Part shown: positions 35,498 through 44,394 of the stretch, piece by piece
How positions within the stretch are numbered: position 1 is the stretch's first letter
Layout: each line of letters starts with the position of its first letter
Assembly: GCF_000374065.1 (NCBI RefSeq)
Contig: NZ_KB893301.1
Coordinates: forward strand, 171,850 to 235,849
Length of the DNA stretch: 64,000 nt
DNA from: Spirosoma luteum DSM 19990
Lineage (GTDB): Bacteria; Bacteroidota; Bacteroidia; Cytophagales; Spirosomataceae
Direction: 5' to 3'
Notes under the pieces: generated by a model
Database searches by the model: none
Seen by the model: the letters and a program-made list of their open reading frames with translations, nothing else
Told to the model about the DNA's origin: nothing
Position numbers and translations under genes: made by a program

Positions 35498-35585
35498 GTT
35501 AGGGTAGCTGATTCCACACGATAAAATGCCTGTTCATTGGACCCTGAAGCCCGTTCTTTCATTTCAGACCAATTGGTAATACCCC

Positions 35586-35593
35586 TATCTTTG
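35586..35593 (+). promoter_or_regulatory. -7 promoter element upstream of the outer-membrane-type protein
   Basis: TATCTTTG is an exact TAnnTTTG match, 27 bases before the ATG at 35621 and downstream of the glgB terminator. No TTG lies at the best -33 spacing. Confidence 0.6.
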
Positions 35594-35620
35594 CCCGCCT
35601 TAACAGCCTGTCTTGCCTGC

Positions 35621-36394
35621 ATGAAGAAAATACTCGTTGCGTTTTTACTAATAGCTTCCTTTACCAGTTTTGCTCAATCGCCGGTGGCGGCTCGCCTTAG
35701 CAGCGGTTATGATATCGGAATGGCCTATTCCACCGGCCACTATAATCCGTCGGTTTCCTATTACCAACTCCTTACTGTTGGCGAGCGAAAGCTGTTTGCA
35801 TTTGGCTGGAATGTGCGGCTGGGAGCCTTTTACGGAGATAATCTCAATTATTATACGGCACCCGCCCGCCTTACGCGGGGTAAATCGGGATTAGGCTCAA
35901 TTGGTTTACCCCTTATACCGGCCAATATCGACACGGTTCGCTTCGATCATGTATCCATGACCTCACTCAGTATTGGCGTTCGGGCAAAAATTAGTCTGGG
36001 ACGAGTGGAATTAGGGGCCAGTACTGATCTGCTGGGGTTTACTTTCGGCAAATCACGCACGGGGCAGTACCAGTCATCGACGGGTCAGTTCGCTATCCTG
36101 TCAGCCTCCGGGGCCGATTCGCTGCTGGTTCCGTTTCAGGGAGCAAACGCTTTGCAGAAGGCTTCACCCGGTGTTATTATCGCGCGCTTGCTGGGCGACA
36201 ACAACAGGGGAACCCTCTCAACCCAGGTATATGCCAACATTCGCCTTACCCCGCGGGTTGGCGTGAAGCTGGGGTATCAGTGGCTCATCACCGAAATGTC
36301 CGTCGCCAATCGCGATGTTGTGGCTGATAATAACCGATTCCGGCATACGGCGGGTATGGCTTACCTGGCGCTGTCGTTACCCATATTTCAATGA
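35621..36394 (+). CDS. Exported beta-rich protein, probable outer-membrane beta-barrel
   Basis: 257 residues from ATG 35621. A clear signal peptide, MKKILVAFLLIASFTSFAQ, is cut near residue 19. The frame extends upstream to 35537, but that would put the promoter inside the gene. The mature part alternates polar and hydrophobic residues (LFAFGWNVRLGAFYG, TSLSIGVRAKISLGRVELGA, STQVYANIRLTPRVGVKLGY) and ends in a strand with a final aromatic, AYLALSLPIFQ. This is the pattern of an eight-to-twelve-strand outer-membrane barrel. No specific family recognised. Confidence 0.75.
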   Translation: MKKILVAFLLIASFTSFAQSPVAARLSSGYDIGMAYSTGHYNPSVSYYQLLTVGERKLFAFGWNVRLGAFYGDNLNYYTAPARLTRGKSGLGSIGLPLIPANIDTVRFDHVSMTSLSIGVRAKISLGRVELGASTDLLGFTFGKSRTGQYQSSTGQFAILSASGADSLLVPFQGANALQKASPGVIIARLLGDNNRGTLSTQVYANIRLTPRVGVKLGYQWLITEMSVANRDVVADNNRFRHTAGMAYLALSLPIFQ

Positions 36395-36460
36395 GTGGTT
36401 GAGTAGTTAACTGATTGAGCCGTTGATCCTATTCAACCACTGAACCACTCAACCAGTTAA
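36393..36460. repeat. Short-word repeat hairpin between convergent genes
   Basis: Words AGTGGTTGAGTAGTTAACTG on the left face ATTCAACCACTGAACCACTC on the right; about 15 of 18 bases pair, and a second register pairs GTTAACTG with CAGTTAAC. It begins at the stop codon of the barrel-like gene and ends next to the stop of the alpha-E gene. A fourth member of the short-word hairpin class, possibly a two-way terminator. Confidence 0.55.
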
Positions 36461-36463
36461 CCG

Positions 36464-37426
36464 TTACACCTCTATCGGCTTAGAGTCGAAGTAGGTTTGG
36501 AAGATGGCCGCACCAATATCGTTGATGCGTGTCTGCAGATCATCCAGATACTGGTGCAAACCCGCTCTGAAGATATCGGCTGTTTCGGTAAACTCAATGT
36601 CGGTGCGGAGTTTGGAGATTAACCGCTCGGCCGAATTGCCGAAGCCATTGGTGATATTGTTGCCCGAAATTTCGTAGAGCGACAACTCCGCCTGTCGGAT
36701 GCAGTGTCCTACTGCCCGGGGAAACATGCGGTCCAGAATCAGGAATTCAATGATACTCGATGGTGTTAGGGAGCGATACTGCTGCCGGTGCATGTTGTAC
36801 GCACTCACCGACTTGAGCACGGCCGACCAGATCATCAGGTCGATGGTAGAACCCACCAGTTCTACTTCGGGCAACAGCGTAAAGTATTTAACATCCAGAA
36901 AGCGGGATGTCTTATCGGCCCGCTCCATAAACCGACCCAGCCGCCCAAAGTGCCAGGCTTCATTGCGGGTAATGGTGGCGTCAATAATTCCGTAGAACAA
37001 CTGCGTACTGTTTCTGATTTCTGTCAGAAAAGTCTGCGTTTGCCCCAGCTCCCATTGTTGCTTGGGGGGGGTATCGCGCACCATCATGTAAAACTGATTG
37101 AGGTGTTCCCACATTTCTTTCGAGATGATCTCCCGAATGGTACGGGCATTCTCGCGGGCGTTGCTCAGGCACATGAGAATGGAGTTGGGATTCCGCTTAT
37201 CAAACGTCATAAACTGAATAACGTTCTCCCGCGTTGGCTGCTTGTAATACTTCTTAAACAGGTCATTATCTGCCGTAGCGATCAGGAGTGGTTCCCATTG
37301 CTGATCTACATTCGGGGGGAGATCGAGAGCCAGATTGAAGTTTACACTCATAAAACGGGCATAATTTTCGGCCCGTTCAATGTATCGGTGCATCCAGTAA
37401 ACGGAGTTGGCAACGCGGCTAAGCAT
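36464..37426 (-). CDS. Alpha-E domain-containing protein
   Basis: 320 residues. The start MLSRVANSVYWMHRYIERAE is the signature of the alpha-E domain. Later motifs are VIQFMTFDKRNPNSI, NARENARTIREIIS, RNEAWHFGRLGRFMERADKT and FLILDRMFPRAVGHCI. It is entirely helical and probably cytoplasmic. Alpha-E proteins normally accompany a circularly permuted ATP-grasp enzyme and a transglutaminase-like protease in a presumed peptide-synthesis unit. Neither is adjacent here, so this copy is an orphan or its partners lie elsewhere. A good minus-strand promoter precedes it. Confidence 0.9.
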   Translation of the reverse strand: MLSRVANSVYWMHRYIERAENYARFMSVNFNLALDLPPNVDQQWEPLLIATADNDLFKKYYKQPTRENVIQFMTFDKRNPNSILMCLSNARENARTIREIISKEMWEHLNQFYMMVRDTPPKQQWELGQTQTFLTEIRNSTQLFYGIIDATITRNEAWHFGRLGRFMERADKTSRFLDVKYFTLLPEVELVGSTIDLMIWSAVLKSVSAYNMHRQQYRSLTPSSIIEFLILDRMFPRAVGHCIRQAELSLYEISGNNITNGFGNSAERLISKLRTDIEFTETADIFRAGLHQYLDDLQTRINDIGAAIFQTYFDSKPIEV

Positions 37427-37839
37427 AGGTGAGAAAAGGTGGGTTAAAATGACGGCTAACCAACAAAAATAAGGATTTGGGCCGAACTGGCAAGATAATG
37501 CGCTTTGTTTCGGGCAGAGTGCAAAATAATCATCGTTAAATAAAGTAATTCACAAGTAATTTCGGGAGTTGTTTTGGCTCTTTCGTCGCTACCTTAATGA
37601 GATTGGGCAGCTGATCAAACTTTTGTTTGCTTACCGTTGGCGTTAGGCATTAGCCAATTGATTAAAAGCCCCGACAAGACTTAATTTAGTCAGTCCCTGG
37701 TAACTGTTTATGAATAGCCGCTGGCCTTTAGCCAACGGAGCCGGGTCATCACATCGAAATCTAAACAGCCTCACGGTTAGAAAATCGCTCCTTTACCCTT
37801 ATAGCGGTACTAACTTATTATTTTTAGTCAATAGATAAC
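37427..37839. other. Divergent intergenic region, 413 bases
   Basis: Besides the alpha-E promoter, the only feature is a TATTTTTA (37819-37826) just upstream of the NIPSNAP gene, one base off the -7 consensus. No frame of convincing length or composition is seen. Confidence 0.5.
37464..37493 (-). promoter_or_regulatory. Promoter of the alpha-E gene
   Basis: On the minus strand: TTG (37493-37491), a 19-base spacer, then TATTTTTG (37471-37464), an exact TAnnTTTG. Spacing is ideal for Bacteroidota sigma-A. The start codon at 37426 lies about 30 bases after the predicted transcription start. Confidence 0.72.
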
Positions 37840-38643
37840 ATGATCGCCAATCTGTATTCAGTATTAATGGGTAGCCTGCTGCTGAGCATCAGCACGTTCG
37901 CCTTACCAGCTTCTACGCAACCCGACAAACCCGGTTCCAACCCTGCCAAGCCCGGATCGAAACTCTACGAAGTGCGCATCTACCATCCCACTCCCGGAAA
38001 GTATGCCGAAATAGTGGACCGTTTCCGGCAATACACCACAAAGATTTTTGAAAAACACGGCATGGAAAATATTGGCTATTGGACCCCAACCGACACCACC
38101 AATAAAGAACTGATCTATATCCTGGCCTATCCCGACCGGGCCGCCCGTGATGCGTCCTGGAAAGCGTTTGGGAGTGATCCGGAATGGAAAGCTGTAGTCG
38201 CCAAAACCGAAGCCAATGGTAAACTGGTGGATCACGTCGATCAGATTTTTATGACCGAATCCGACATATCACCCAAAGTTAAAGTAGCTCAAAAGTCGCC
38301 CGAACGCGTATTCGAGCTGCGTACATACACACCCACACCGGGCAAGATGCCGAACCTGCTGTCGCGCTTTCGGGACCATACCATCAAATTATTCAGTAAG
38401 CATGGCATGACGAATGTTGGCTATTTTATTACGGAAGAAAAAGAGGCTGCTACCCCGCCTAAACTGGTCTATATTCTGGCCCACCCCAGCGAAGCCGAAG
38501 GAAAGCAGCATTTCGATGAGTTCCGGAAAGACCCCAAGTGGATAGCGGCCAAAGAGGAATCGGAGAAGATGGGTGGTGGTTCGCTGACGACCAAAGTAGA
38601 GTCTGTTTACATGAAACCCACGGATTACTCGCCGATGAAATAA
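37840..38643 (+). CDS. Exported tandem NIPSNAP-domain protein
   Basis: 267 residues. The signal peptide ends near LSISTFALPAS (about residue 25). Two homologous halves follow: YEVRIYHPTPGKYAEIVDRF with FEKHGMENIGYW (about 45-145), and FELRTYTPTPGKMPNLLSRF with FSKHGMTNVGYF (about 165-260). Each is a NIPSNAP/ferredoxin-like alpha-beta domain, so the gene arose by internal duplication. The family binds small hydrophobic ligands or acts in catabolism; the exact role is unknown. It precedes an exported Gfo/Idh protein, across a strong hairpin. Confidence 0.88.
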   Translation: MIANLYSVLMGSLLLSISTFALPASTQPDKPGSNPAKPGSKLYEVRIYHPTPGKYAEIVDRFRQYTTKIFEKHGMENIGYWTPTDTTNKELIYILAYPDRAARDASWKAFGSDPEWKAVVAKTEANGKLVDHVDQIFMTESDISPKVKVAQKSPERVFELRTYTPTPGKMPNLLSRFRDHTIKLFSKHGMTNVGYFITEEKEAATPPKLVYILAHPSEAEGKQHFDEFRKDPKWIAAKEESEKMGGGSLTTKVESVYMKPTDYSPMK

Positions 38644-38668
38644 GAATTCGGCGAACAACCTGTTTTAT

Positions 38669-38713
38669 GAATCGGTTTCATACAGTAAATACCCTACTGT
38701 ATGAAACCGATTC
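38669..38713 (+). promoter_or_regulatory. 19-bp hairpin that buries the start codon of the next gene
   Basis: Perfect 19-base arms (38669-38687 and 38695-38713) with a 7-base loop. The right arm contains the ATG (38701) and the first four codons of the Gfo/Idh gene. In RNA this would hide the start codon. It may be a terminator for the NIPSNAP gene, a translational gate, or both. Confidence 0.7.
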
Positions 38714-40098
38714 CTGATTTAATACAACCCCTGTTTAAGCACACGAAACCAGTCGATTTATCCCGGCAGCAATTCCTGCGACGGGCTGGATTGGGGCTGG
38801 CGACCGGTGCTATCGGCAGCATACTGGTTGCCTGCGGTGACAAAACAGGTGCCAGCGTCAACTCCTCTGTTTCTACGGCAGTCTCCAGTGGCTCTGTACC
38901 TAAACTGCCCGCTACCTCGCCACCAGCCGAAGTGCCCGCCGATTCCACCAAGCCCATTAAGCTGGAGCCAATAAAAGCCGCCACCGAGCAGCAGGACCCG
39001 CCCCCGCCTACACCCCTGCCCGATGCAAAACGGGTGGGATACGCGCTTGTAGGGCTGGGTCACCTGACACTTAATCAGCTATTACCCGCATTTGGTGCCT
39101 GTACAAAATCAAAAGTGGTTGCTCTGGTGAGTGGTAGTCCCGAAAAAATGAAGAAAGTAGCCATGCAGTACGGCATCAAAAGCGGAAGTTGCTACAGCTA
39201 CGAAGACTACGACAAGATACGGGACAACCCGGAAGTGGATGCCATATACATCGTACTGCCCAATGGTATGCACGCCGAGTACACGGTTCGGGGAGCGCAG
39301 GCGGGGAAACATATCCTCTGCGAAAAACCAATGGCCAACTCGGTGGCAGAGTGTCAGACCATGATTGATGCCTGTAAAAAGGCCAATCGAAAGTTGATGG
39401 TTGCGTACCGGATCCAGTATGAGCCGCACCATAGAATAGTGCGGGACATGGTGCAGAAGGGAGAATTCGGTAAGGTGAAAAGTATTATGGCCAATAATGG
39501 GCAAAACTCCGATAACCCGTCGCACTGGCGTTTTGATAAGAAGCTGGCCGGGGGAGGGGCATTGCCCGATGTTGGTCTTTATTGCCTCAATACGATCCGG
39601 TATTTGCTGGCCGAAGAACCGACCGAAGTAATGGGCTTTATTCACAGCACACCGGATGATCCCCGTTTCCGCGAAGTGGAAGAACAGGTGAACTGGCTCA
39701 TGAAATTTCCGAGTGGCGTACAAACCAGTTGCGCCACCAGCTACGGCCACCACGAGGACCGGCGTTATAAAGTGTTGGCCGAGACCGGCTGGATGGAGAT
39801 GGACCCCGCCTTCTCGTACGAAGGGCTACAATTGCAGACCAGCCAGGCGGAGGGTAAGGAAAACCGGCTCACCCAGCATAAAATAGCGGACATAAATCAG
39901 TTTGCTGCCGAAATTGACCACTTCTCGGAATCCATTATTAGAAATACCATACCCTACACGCCCGGCGAAGAAGGATTACAGGATCAAAAGATAATGGAAG
40001 CCATTTACAAGTCGGCGCGGGAAGGCAGGCCGGTAAAGCTACCGGCTGTCAGTAAGAAGGACGCGTTTCGGGGGGCAGAGCCAAAAACGAATGCGTAG
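38701..40098 (+). CDS. Exported Gfo/Idh/MocA oxidoreductase (glucose-fructose oxidoreductase-like)
   Basis: 465 residues. The leader has LSRQQFLRRAGLGLATGA and ends in SILVACGDK, a Tat-like signal joined to a lipobox Cys, then a Ser/Pro-rich linker (about 45-105). The Rossmann start is VGYALVGLGHLTLNQLLPA. The family motif is LCEKPMANSVAECQTMI, followed by LMVAYRIQYEPHHR and GGGALPDVGLYCLNTIRYL. Exported members carry a tightly bound NADP, which fits the Tat route. The ATG sits inside a perfect hairpin; no better start is available downstream. It ends in a two-way terminator. Confidence 0.88.
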   Translation: MKPIPDLIQPLFKHTKPVDLSRQQFLRRAGLGLATGAIGSILVACGDKTGASVNSSVSTAVSSGSVPKLPATSPPAEVPADSTKPIKLEPIKAATEQQDPPPPTPLPDAKRVGYALVGLGHLTLNQLLPAFGACTKSKVVALVSGSPEKMKKVAMQYGIKSGSCYSYEDYDKIRDNPEVDAIYIVLPNGMHAEYTVRGAQAGKHILCEKPMANSVAECQTMIDACKKANRKLMVAYRIQYEPHHRIVRDMVQKGEFGKVKSIMANNGQNSDNPSHWRFDKKLAGGGALPDVGLYCLNTIRYLLAEEPTEVMGFIHSTPDDPRFREVEEQVNWLMKFPSGVQTSCATSYGHHEDRRYKVLAETGWMEMDPAFSYEGLQLQTSQAEGKENRLTQHKIADINQFAAEIDHFSESIIRNTIPYTPGEEGLQDQKIMEAIYKSAREGRPVKLPAVSKKDAFRGAEPKTNA

Positions 40099-40117
40099 GT
40101 TACGCATTCGTTTTTGG
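40081..40117. terminator. Bidirectional intrinsic terminator between convergent genes
   Basis: Perfect 17-base arms CCAAAAACGAATGCGTA and TACGCATTCGTTTTTGG with a 3-base loop (GGT). A run of five T follows the GC-rich part on both strands. It covers the last codons of the oxidoreductase gene and stops just short of the end of the facing gene. Confidence 0.88.
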
Positions 40118-40124
40118 TTAGCTG

Positions 40125-40733
40125 TTACTTTGTGGCTGTTGCCGACACGGGGGGATTTATCATGATGTGTGCCCGGTGGGTGCCGGGGTCCATAATCCAG
40201 GGCATTCCCGGTGCTTCGGGTTTCAGGGGTAGTCCGGTGCTTTCGGCGGTAGCGTAGGGGATGTAGACTACGTAGCGCAGGTAGCCATCTTTTACATTGC
40301 CGGTGGCCGCGTCGTACTGCTCATCCTTGGCCGAGTAGGAATACAGGGTTGATGGGTGCTCCGGCATCATCAGCTTCTTATCCTTCACCTCCTGCTCGCG
40401 CATGGCTAGTATTTCCGGGGCTTTTTTGCCATCCTTTTTCAGCACGCGGCCCCGTTCCATGAAGGGCTCCAGGTCTTTGTGGTAGCAGGACACACTCAGC
40501 CCCTTTTGCGTTGGGTCATCGGCCAGACAAACCAGTTCGTTGGTGCCTTTGCGTAAAACAACAAATTCATTTTTAGGGGAGTAGCCATACACCATCGCTG
40601 CGTCGCGCTTGTCGGCCGGGGCAGCTAGTAAAGCGGTTTTGATTTGTATATCGGGCGATGGAACAGCGGGCGTTTGGGCCATACCTGCCGATGCCAGGCC
40701 GCAAAGGGTCGCTAGTGTCAAAAGAGTTTTCAT
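40125..40733 (-). CDS. Exported protein of unknown function
   Basis: 202 residues from ATG 40733 (MKTLLTLATLCGLASAGMAQ, a signal peptide cut near residue 20). ATG 40739 would add two residues. The mature protein has AMVYGYSPKNEFVVLRKGTN, ELVCLADDPTQKGLSVSCYH, ILAMREQEVKDKKL and GTHRAHIMINPP near the end. I do not recognise a family. Two Cys in the mature part could form a disulfide in the periplasm. It is alone on its strand, convergent with the Gfo/Idh gene. Confidence 0.72.
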   Translation of the reverse strand: MKTLLTLATLCGLASAGMAQTPAVPSPDIQIKTALLAAPADKRDAAMVYGYSPKNEFVVLRKGTNELVCLADDPTQKGLSVSCYHKDLEPFMERGRVLKKDGKKAPEILAMREQEVKDKKLMMPEHPSTLYSYSAKDEQYDAATGNVKDGYLRYVVYIPYATAESTGLPLKPEAPGMPWIMDPGTHRAHIMINPPVSATATK

Positions 40734-40947
40734 AGTCATTGTTAGTTTGACTAAGTAAGGTCGACAGGGGACTAAATTACTCAAAAGTGTACCGGGGCTG
40801 AATGGCCCTTCCGGGATTTAACGAAGGGTATACAACCCCCGTTTGATTTTTCGGCTGCCATTCTAGTGAATTTACCGGCCTTATTTGGTGAATTGGTCAA
40901 CGTAACTTACTATGCGCCGAATAAAGCATAAACTACGTCCAACAAGA

Positions 40948-41241
40948 ATGAGCCAATCCAACAACCCTGTCCGACACCCGTTGACACTAACGGAACAGCT
41001 AGCCGCCGACCGAACCCGTTTGGCCAACGAACGCACACTGTTAGCCTACGTCCGAACGGCTTTAGGGCTGATTGCCAGTGGAACGGGATTCGCCGAATAC
41101 CTGGATTCTCCGTCTCTACGCGTGGTTTTCATCCTGTTTATTCCGGTAGGTGTTTTGGTTTTACTGATAGGGATAAGGAGCTTCCTGAAACGCCTGAAGG
41201 GGCTGAATGAATACACCGAAGAACACCCGTCAACCTCATAA
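40948..41241 (+). CDS. DUF202 small membrane protein (YidH-like)
   Basis: 97 residues from ATG 40948 (109 from ATG 40912). The family motif LAADRTRLANERTLLAYVRT is followed by two membrane helices (about ALGLIASGTGFAEYL and VVFILFIPVGVLVLLIGI). DUF202 proteins are small inner-membrane proteins of unknown function. The last six bases overlap the end of the convergent oxidoreductase gene. Confidence 0.87.
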   Translation: MSQSNNPVRHPLTLTEQLAADRTRLANERTLLAYVRTALGLIASGTGFAEYLDSPSLRVVFILFIPVGVLVLLIGIRSFLKRLKGLNEYTEEHPSTS

Positions 41242-43356
41242 CAGCTTGTCGGGTGTGATGGGTAGCTCCCGAACGCGCTTGCCGGTGGCGTTGAACACCG
41301 CATTGGCAACGGCGGCTGCTACTCCCACGATACCCACTTCCCCGATTCCCTTTATCCCCATCTTGTTGGCGAGGGTATCTTCTTCCCGAATAAAGATAGC
41401 GTCCAGGTCGCCAATGTCCAGATTGGATGGAACGTGATAATCTGCCAATGACCGGGTCACGAAATTGCCCCAGCGCGGGTCGAGCACCGATTCTTCGGTT
41501 AAGGCCATGCCGATGCCCCATACATTACCACCGATTATCTGCGACCGGGCCGTTTTGGGATTCAGTATTTTGCCCGCTCCCGTTACGGCCAGAAACCGGG
41601 AAACCCGGACCATACCCGTTAACTTATTGACCCGGACTTCGGCGAAATTCGCGTTGAAACTATGGGCCGAGTATTCCTCCGCGCTCGCCAGTGGCTTGGA
41701 ATCCACCCTTGTTTGGTGCGTAGGTATCTTTTCCGACACCATCAACTGCGAAGCGGTAGGGCGGGCGTAGTATTGCTTGCCTGATTTGGCAATCAACTCA
41801 TCCGTAAGCTTGATGCAGGCATCGTTCACCACGTTGGCGTAACTGGTGGCGCCTACCGAACCCACCGACCCGGCGGCTGGCGGCAGGTCTGAGTCACCAA
41901 TATGAACAGTTACATTTTTGATGGGCAGGTCCAGCGCGTCAGCCGCGGTTTGGGCCAGTATGGTATAGGTACCCGTTCCCAGGTCGGCCGCGGCCAGTTC
42001 TACAATGGCGGTAACGGTACTGCCCTCCCGGTTTAGCTTTACGATGGCCGAACTTGGCCGTTGGTGCGCCGGATACGTGCCAGCCGCTACGCCGTAGCCA
42101 ATCAGGTAATCACCATCCTGATTTTGCCGGGGTTCCATCTTACGCTTATCCCAGCCGAAAGCTTTGGCCCCCGCCTGTAAACACTCCACCGCTTTTCGCG
42201 ACGACCAGGGTTTGCCGTTTGACGGGTCTTTTGCCGGTTCGTTTTTAATGCGAAACACGATGGGGTCCATCTTCAGCTTGTACGCCAGTTCATCCACCGC
42301 CGATTCAAGGGCAAAGCTGCCCGTCGATTTTCCCGGACCACGGGTGTAGGTCGGCAGGATAACGTTCATGGGTACCACCTTATACGTAATGAGCGCGTTG
42401 GGGGTGTCGTACATGATTTTGGAACAGTCTCCGCAGGGCTCCACAAACTCCGTGTCAATGGCGCAGTGGGTCGTAATTTCGTGCGCCAGCGCGGTCAATT
42501 TGCCTTCTTTTGTTGCCGCGAGACTTACCTTCTGGAAATTTTGCTGGCGTAGCCCAACCGAATTAACCATCTGGTTGCGGGTCAACGCCAGTTTTACCGG
42601 GCGGTTGGCCACTTTGGCCGCTACGGCCGTGAGCACCAAATTGGCCCACTGGCCCCCTTTTGAGCCGAACCCGCCCCCAATGTACGGTGAAACGATTCGG
42701 ACGTTTTCCGGGCTAAGGTTTAGGGTGGCAGCCGCTGCGTTCTGCGCGCCGTTTACGATTTGGGCGCTGCTGTAAAGCGTCACCTGGTTGCCCGTCCATT
42801 CGGCAATGGCCGCGTGGGGTTCCATGGGATGATGGTGCTCAATGGGGGTGGAGTAAGTCTCTTCAACGGTATAGCTGGCCGTGCCGAGTGCCGCTTTTGC
42901 ATCGCCCCACTTCTCGTCATGATTGTCTTTCGGGGGTTTAGCCTCGCTGGCCAGTTTGTCGAAATCAGCTTTCGGCGTCTTTTTGTCGTAGTCAACTTTT
43001 ATGAGGTGTGCGGCATGGCGGGCCTGCTCGAATGTGTCTGCCACGACGATACCGATGTTCTGGCCGTAGAACTCGATTGCAGGGCTTTGCAACATCGCTC
43101 CCCCCCGAATGCCGCCTTTCACGTTTAGTTTGGGCGCATTCTTATGCGTGATAACGGCCAGCACACCCGGCGATTTTTCGGCTTCTGCCGAGTCGATGTT
43201 CGTAATGGTTCCGGCGGCAATAGTACTCTTGAACAAAATGGCGTAGGCGGCATTCTTAATCGGGTGGTCTACCGAATAATCTGCTTTACCCGTCACTTTT
43301 AGAATACCGTCGATACGACTGACGGGTGTACCGACTAGTTTGTCTTTTTCGCGCAT
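41236..43356 (-). CDS. paoC: Molybdopterin-binding subunit of aldehyde oxidoreductase (PaoC-like)
   Basis: 706 residues of the xanthine dehydrogenase large-subunit family. Start KLVGTPVSRIDGILKVTGKADY, then HHPMEPHAAIAEW, PYIGGGFGSKGGQW, ARPTASQLM and the C-terminal GIKGIGEVGIVGVAAAV, which holds the catalytic Glu near the molybdenum. It binds molybdopterin (probably the cytosine dinucleotide form) and oxidises aldehydes to acids. The gene order Fe-S, FAD, Mo on the minus strand equals paoA-paoB-paoC; it lies 17 bases after the FAD subunit gene. Export would be by hitch-hiking on the Tat signal of PaoA. No XdhC/PaoD chaperone gene is adjacent. Confidence 0.93.
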   Translation of the reverse strand: MREKDKLVGTPVSRIDGILKVTGKADYSVDHPIKNAAYAILFKSTIAAGTITNIDSAEAEKSPGVLAVITHKNAPKLNVKGGIRGGAMLQSPAIEFYGQNIGIVVADTFEQARHAAHLIKVDYDKKTPKADFDKLASEAKPPKDNHDEKWGDAKAALGTASYTVEETYSTPIEHHHPMEPHAAIAEWTGNQVTLYSSAQIVNGAQNAAAATLNLSPENVRIVSPYIGGGFGSKGGQWANLVLTAVAAKVANRPVKLALTRNQMVNSVGLRQQNFQKVSLAATKEGKLTALAHEITTHCAIDTEFVEPCGDCSKIMYDTPNALITYKVVPMNVILPTYTRGPGKSTGSFALESAVDELAYKLKMDPIVFRIKNEPAKDPSNGKPWSSRKAVECLQAGAKAFGWDKRKMEPRQNQDGDYLIGYGVAAGTYPAHQRPSSAIVKLNREGSTVTAIVELAAADLGTGTYTILAQTAADALDLPIKNVTVHIGDSDLPPAAGSVGSVGATSYANVVNDACIKLTDELIAKSGKQYYARPTASQLMVSEKIPTHQTRVDSKPLASAEEYSAHSFNANFAEVRVNKLTGMVRVSRFLAVTGAGKILNPKTARSQIIGGNVWGIGMALTEESVLDPRWGNFVTRSLADYHVPSNLDIGDLDAIFIREEDTLANKMGIKGIGEVGIVGVAAAVANAVFNATGKRVRELPITPDKLL

Positions 43357-43373
43357 GGCATTGAATGATTAAA

Positions 43374-44381
43374 TCAGGACTTGCTGCCGTTCAGGGCTTG
43401 TTGCAGGGCCAGGACAATACTCCGATTGCCCAGTTCTACTTTGAATTTATTATGCTCCAGGGGGCGGGCATCCGCCATCCCGGCCGTGGCTGCCAACCGG
43501 AAGTTCGCTTCAGTTGCTTCTTTCCCGACGAGCAGCTGCTCGGCTTTCAGCACGCGCCAGGGCTTATGCGCCACCCCACCCATCGCAATGCGGGCCTTGC
43601 TGATTTTATTCCCATTCAGTTCCAGCGCAGCAGCTACCGAAATCAGGGCAAACGCGTATGAAGCACGGTCGCGCACTTTCAGGTAATAGGAATGATTAGC
43701 AAAGTTGTTTTTGGGCAGTTCGATGGCCGTGATGAGTTCACCCGGGTTCAGGCTGGTTTCTTTTTCGGGCGTATCGCCGGGTAGCCGATGGAAATCGGCA
43801 AAGGGAATAGCCCGTTCCTGTCCGCTGGCATTCCTGACGGTTACGACGGCATCCAGCGCGGCCAGGGCTATCGACATATCGGACGGGTAAACCGCTACGC
43901 ACTTCTCCGACCAGCCAAAAATAGCGTGCAGCCGGTTGACGCCCTGCAGGGCGCTACAGCCCGTACCCGGCTCCCGTTTGTTACACGGCATGGACACCTC
44001 GTAGAAGTAGGGGCAGCGGGTCCGTTGCAGCAAATTACCACCATTGGTCGCCATGTTCCGTATCTGCCCGGATGCACCGGCCAGGATAGCCTGGGTCAGC
44101 AACGGGTACTGCTGGCGAACCAGTGGATGGTTGGCCGCGTCGGTATTCTTACCCAGACCACCAATGGAAAGGCCACCCTGGTTGGTACCGATGGTGATGG
44201 TTTTGATGTTAGTGAGGGGCAGTCGGTTGATGTCAATTAGTTCATCGGGCCGTTCCACATCCTCCTTCATCAGGTCGAGCAGGTTGGTGCCTCCCGCCAG
44301 AAATTTGGCGTTTGGCTTCCCCGCCAGCCCTTTTACGGCCGAAGAAATATCGGTGGCGGACGTGTATTTAAATGGTCTCAT
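43374..44381 (-). CDS. paoB: FAD-binding subunit of aldehyde oxidoreductase (PaoB-like)
   Basis: 335 residues. The start MRPFKYTSATDISSAV and the motif AKFLAGGTNLLDLMKEDVERP are the FAD site of CO-dehydrogenase medium subunits. A stretch RCPYFYEVSMPCNKREPGTG, followed by Cys, carries cysteines where PaoB holds its extra 4Fe-4S cluster, a hallmark of the periplasmic PaoABC enzyme. It shuttles electrons between the Mo/Fe-S site and the acceptor. Confidence 0.93.
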   Translation of the reverse strand: MRPFKYTSATDISSAVKGLAGKPNAKFLAGGTNLLDLMKEDVERPDELIDINRLPLTNIKTITIGTNQGGLSIGGLGKNTDAANHPLVRQQYPLLTQAILAGASGQIRNMATNGGNLLQRTRCPYFYEVSMPCNKREPGTGCSALQGVNRLHAIFGWSEKCVAVYPSDMSIALAALDAVVTVRNASGQERAIPFADFHRLPGDTPEKETSLNPGELITAIELPKNNFANHSYYLKVRDRASYAFALISVAAALELNGNKISKARIAMGGVAHKPWRVLKAEQLLVGKEATEANFRLAATAGMADARPLEHNKFKVELGNRSIVLALQQALNGSKS

Positions 44382-44394
44382 AAGGTGAAAGGCG

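Noticed and set aside
39109..39753. Minus-strand frame of 214 codons opposite the exported Gfo/Idh gene
   Set aside because: Shadow frame; the plus-strand gene has all family motifs.
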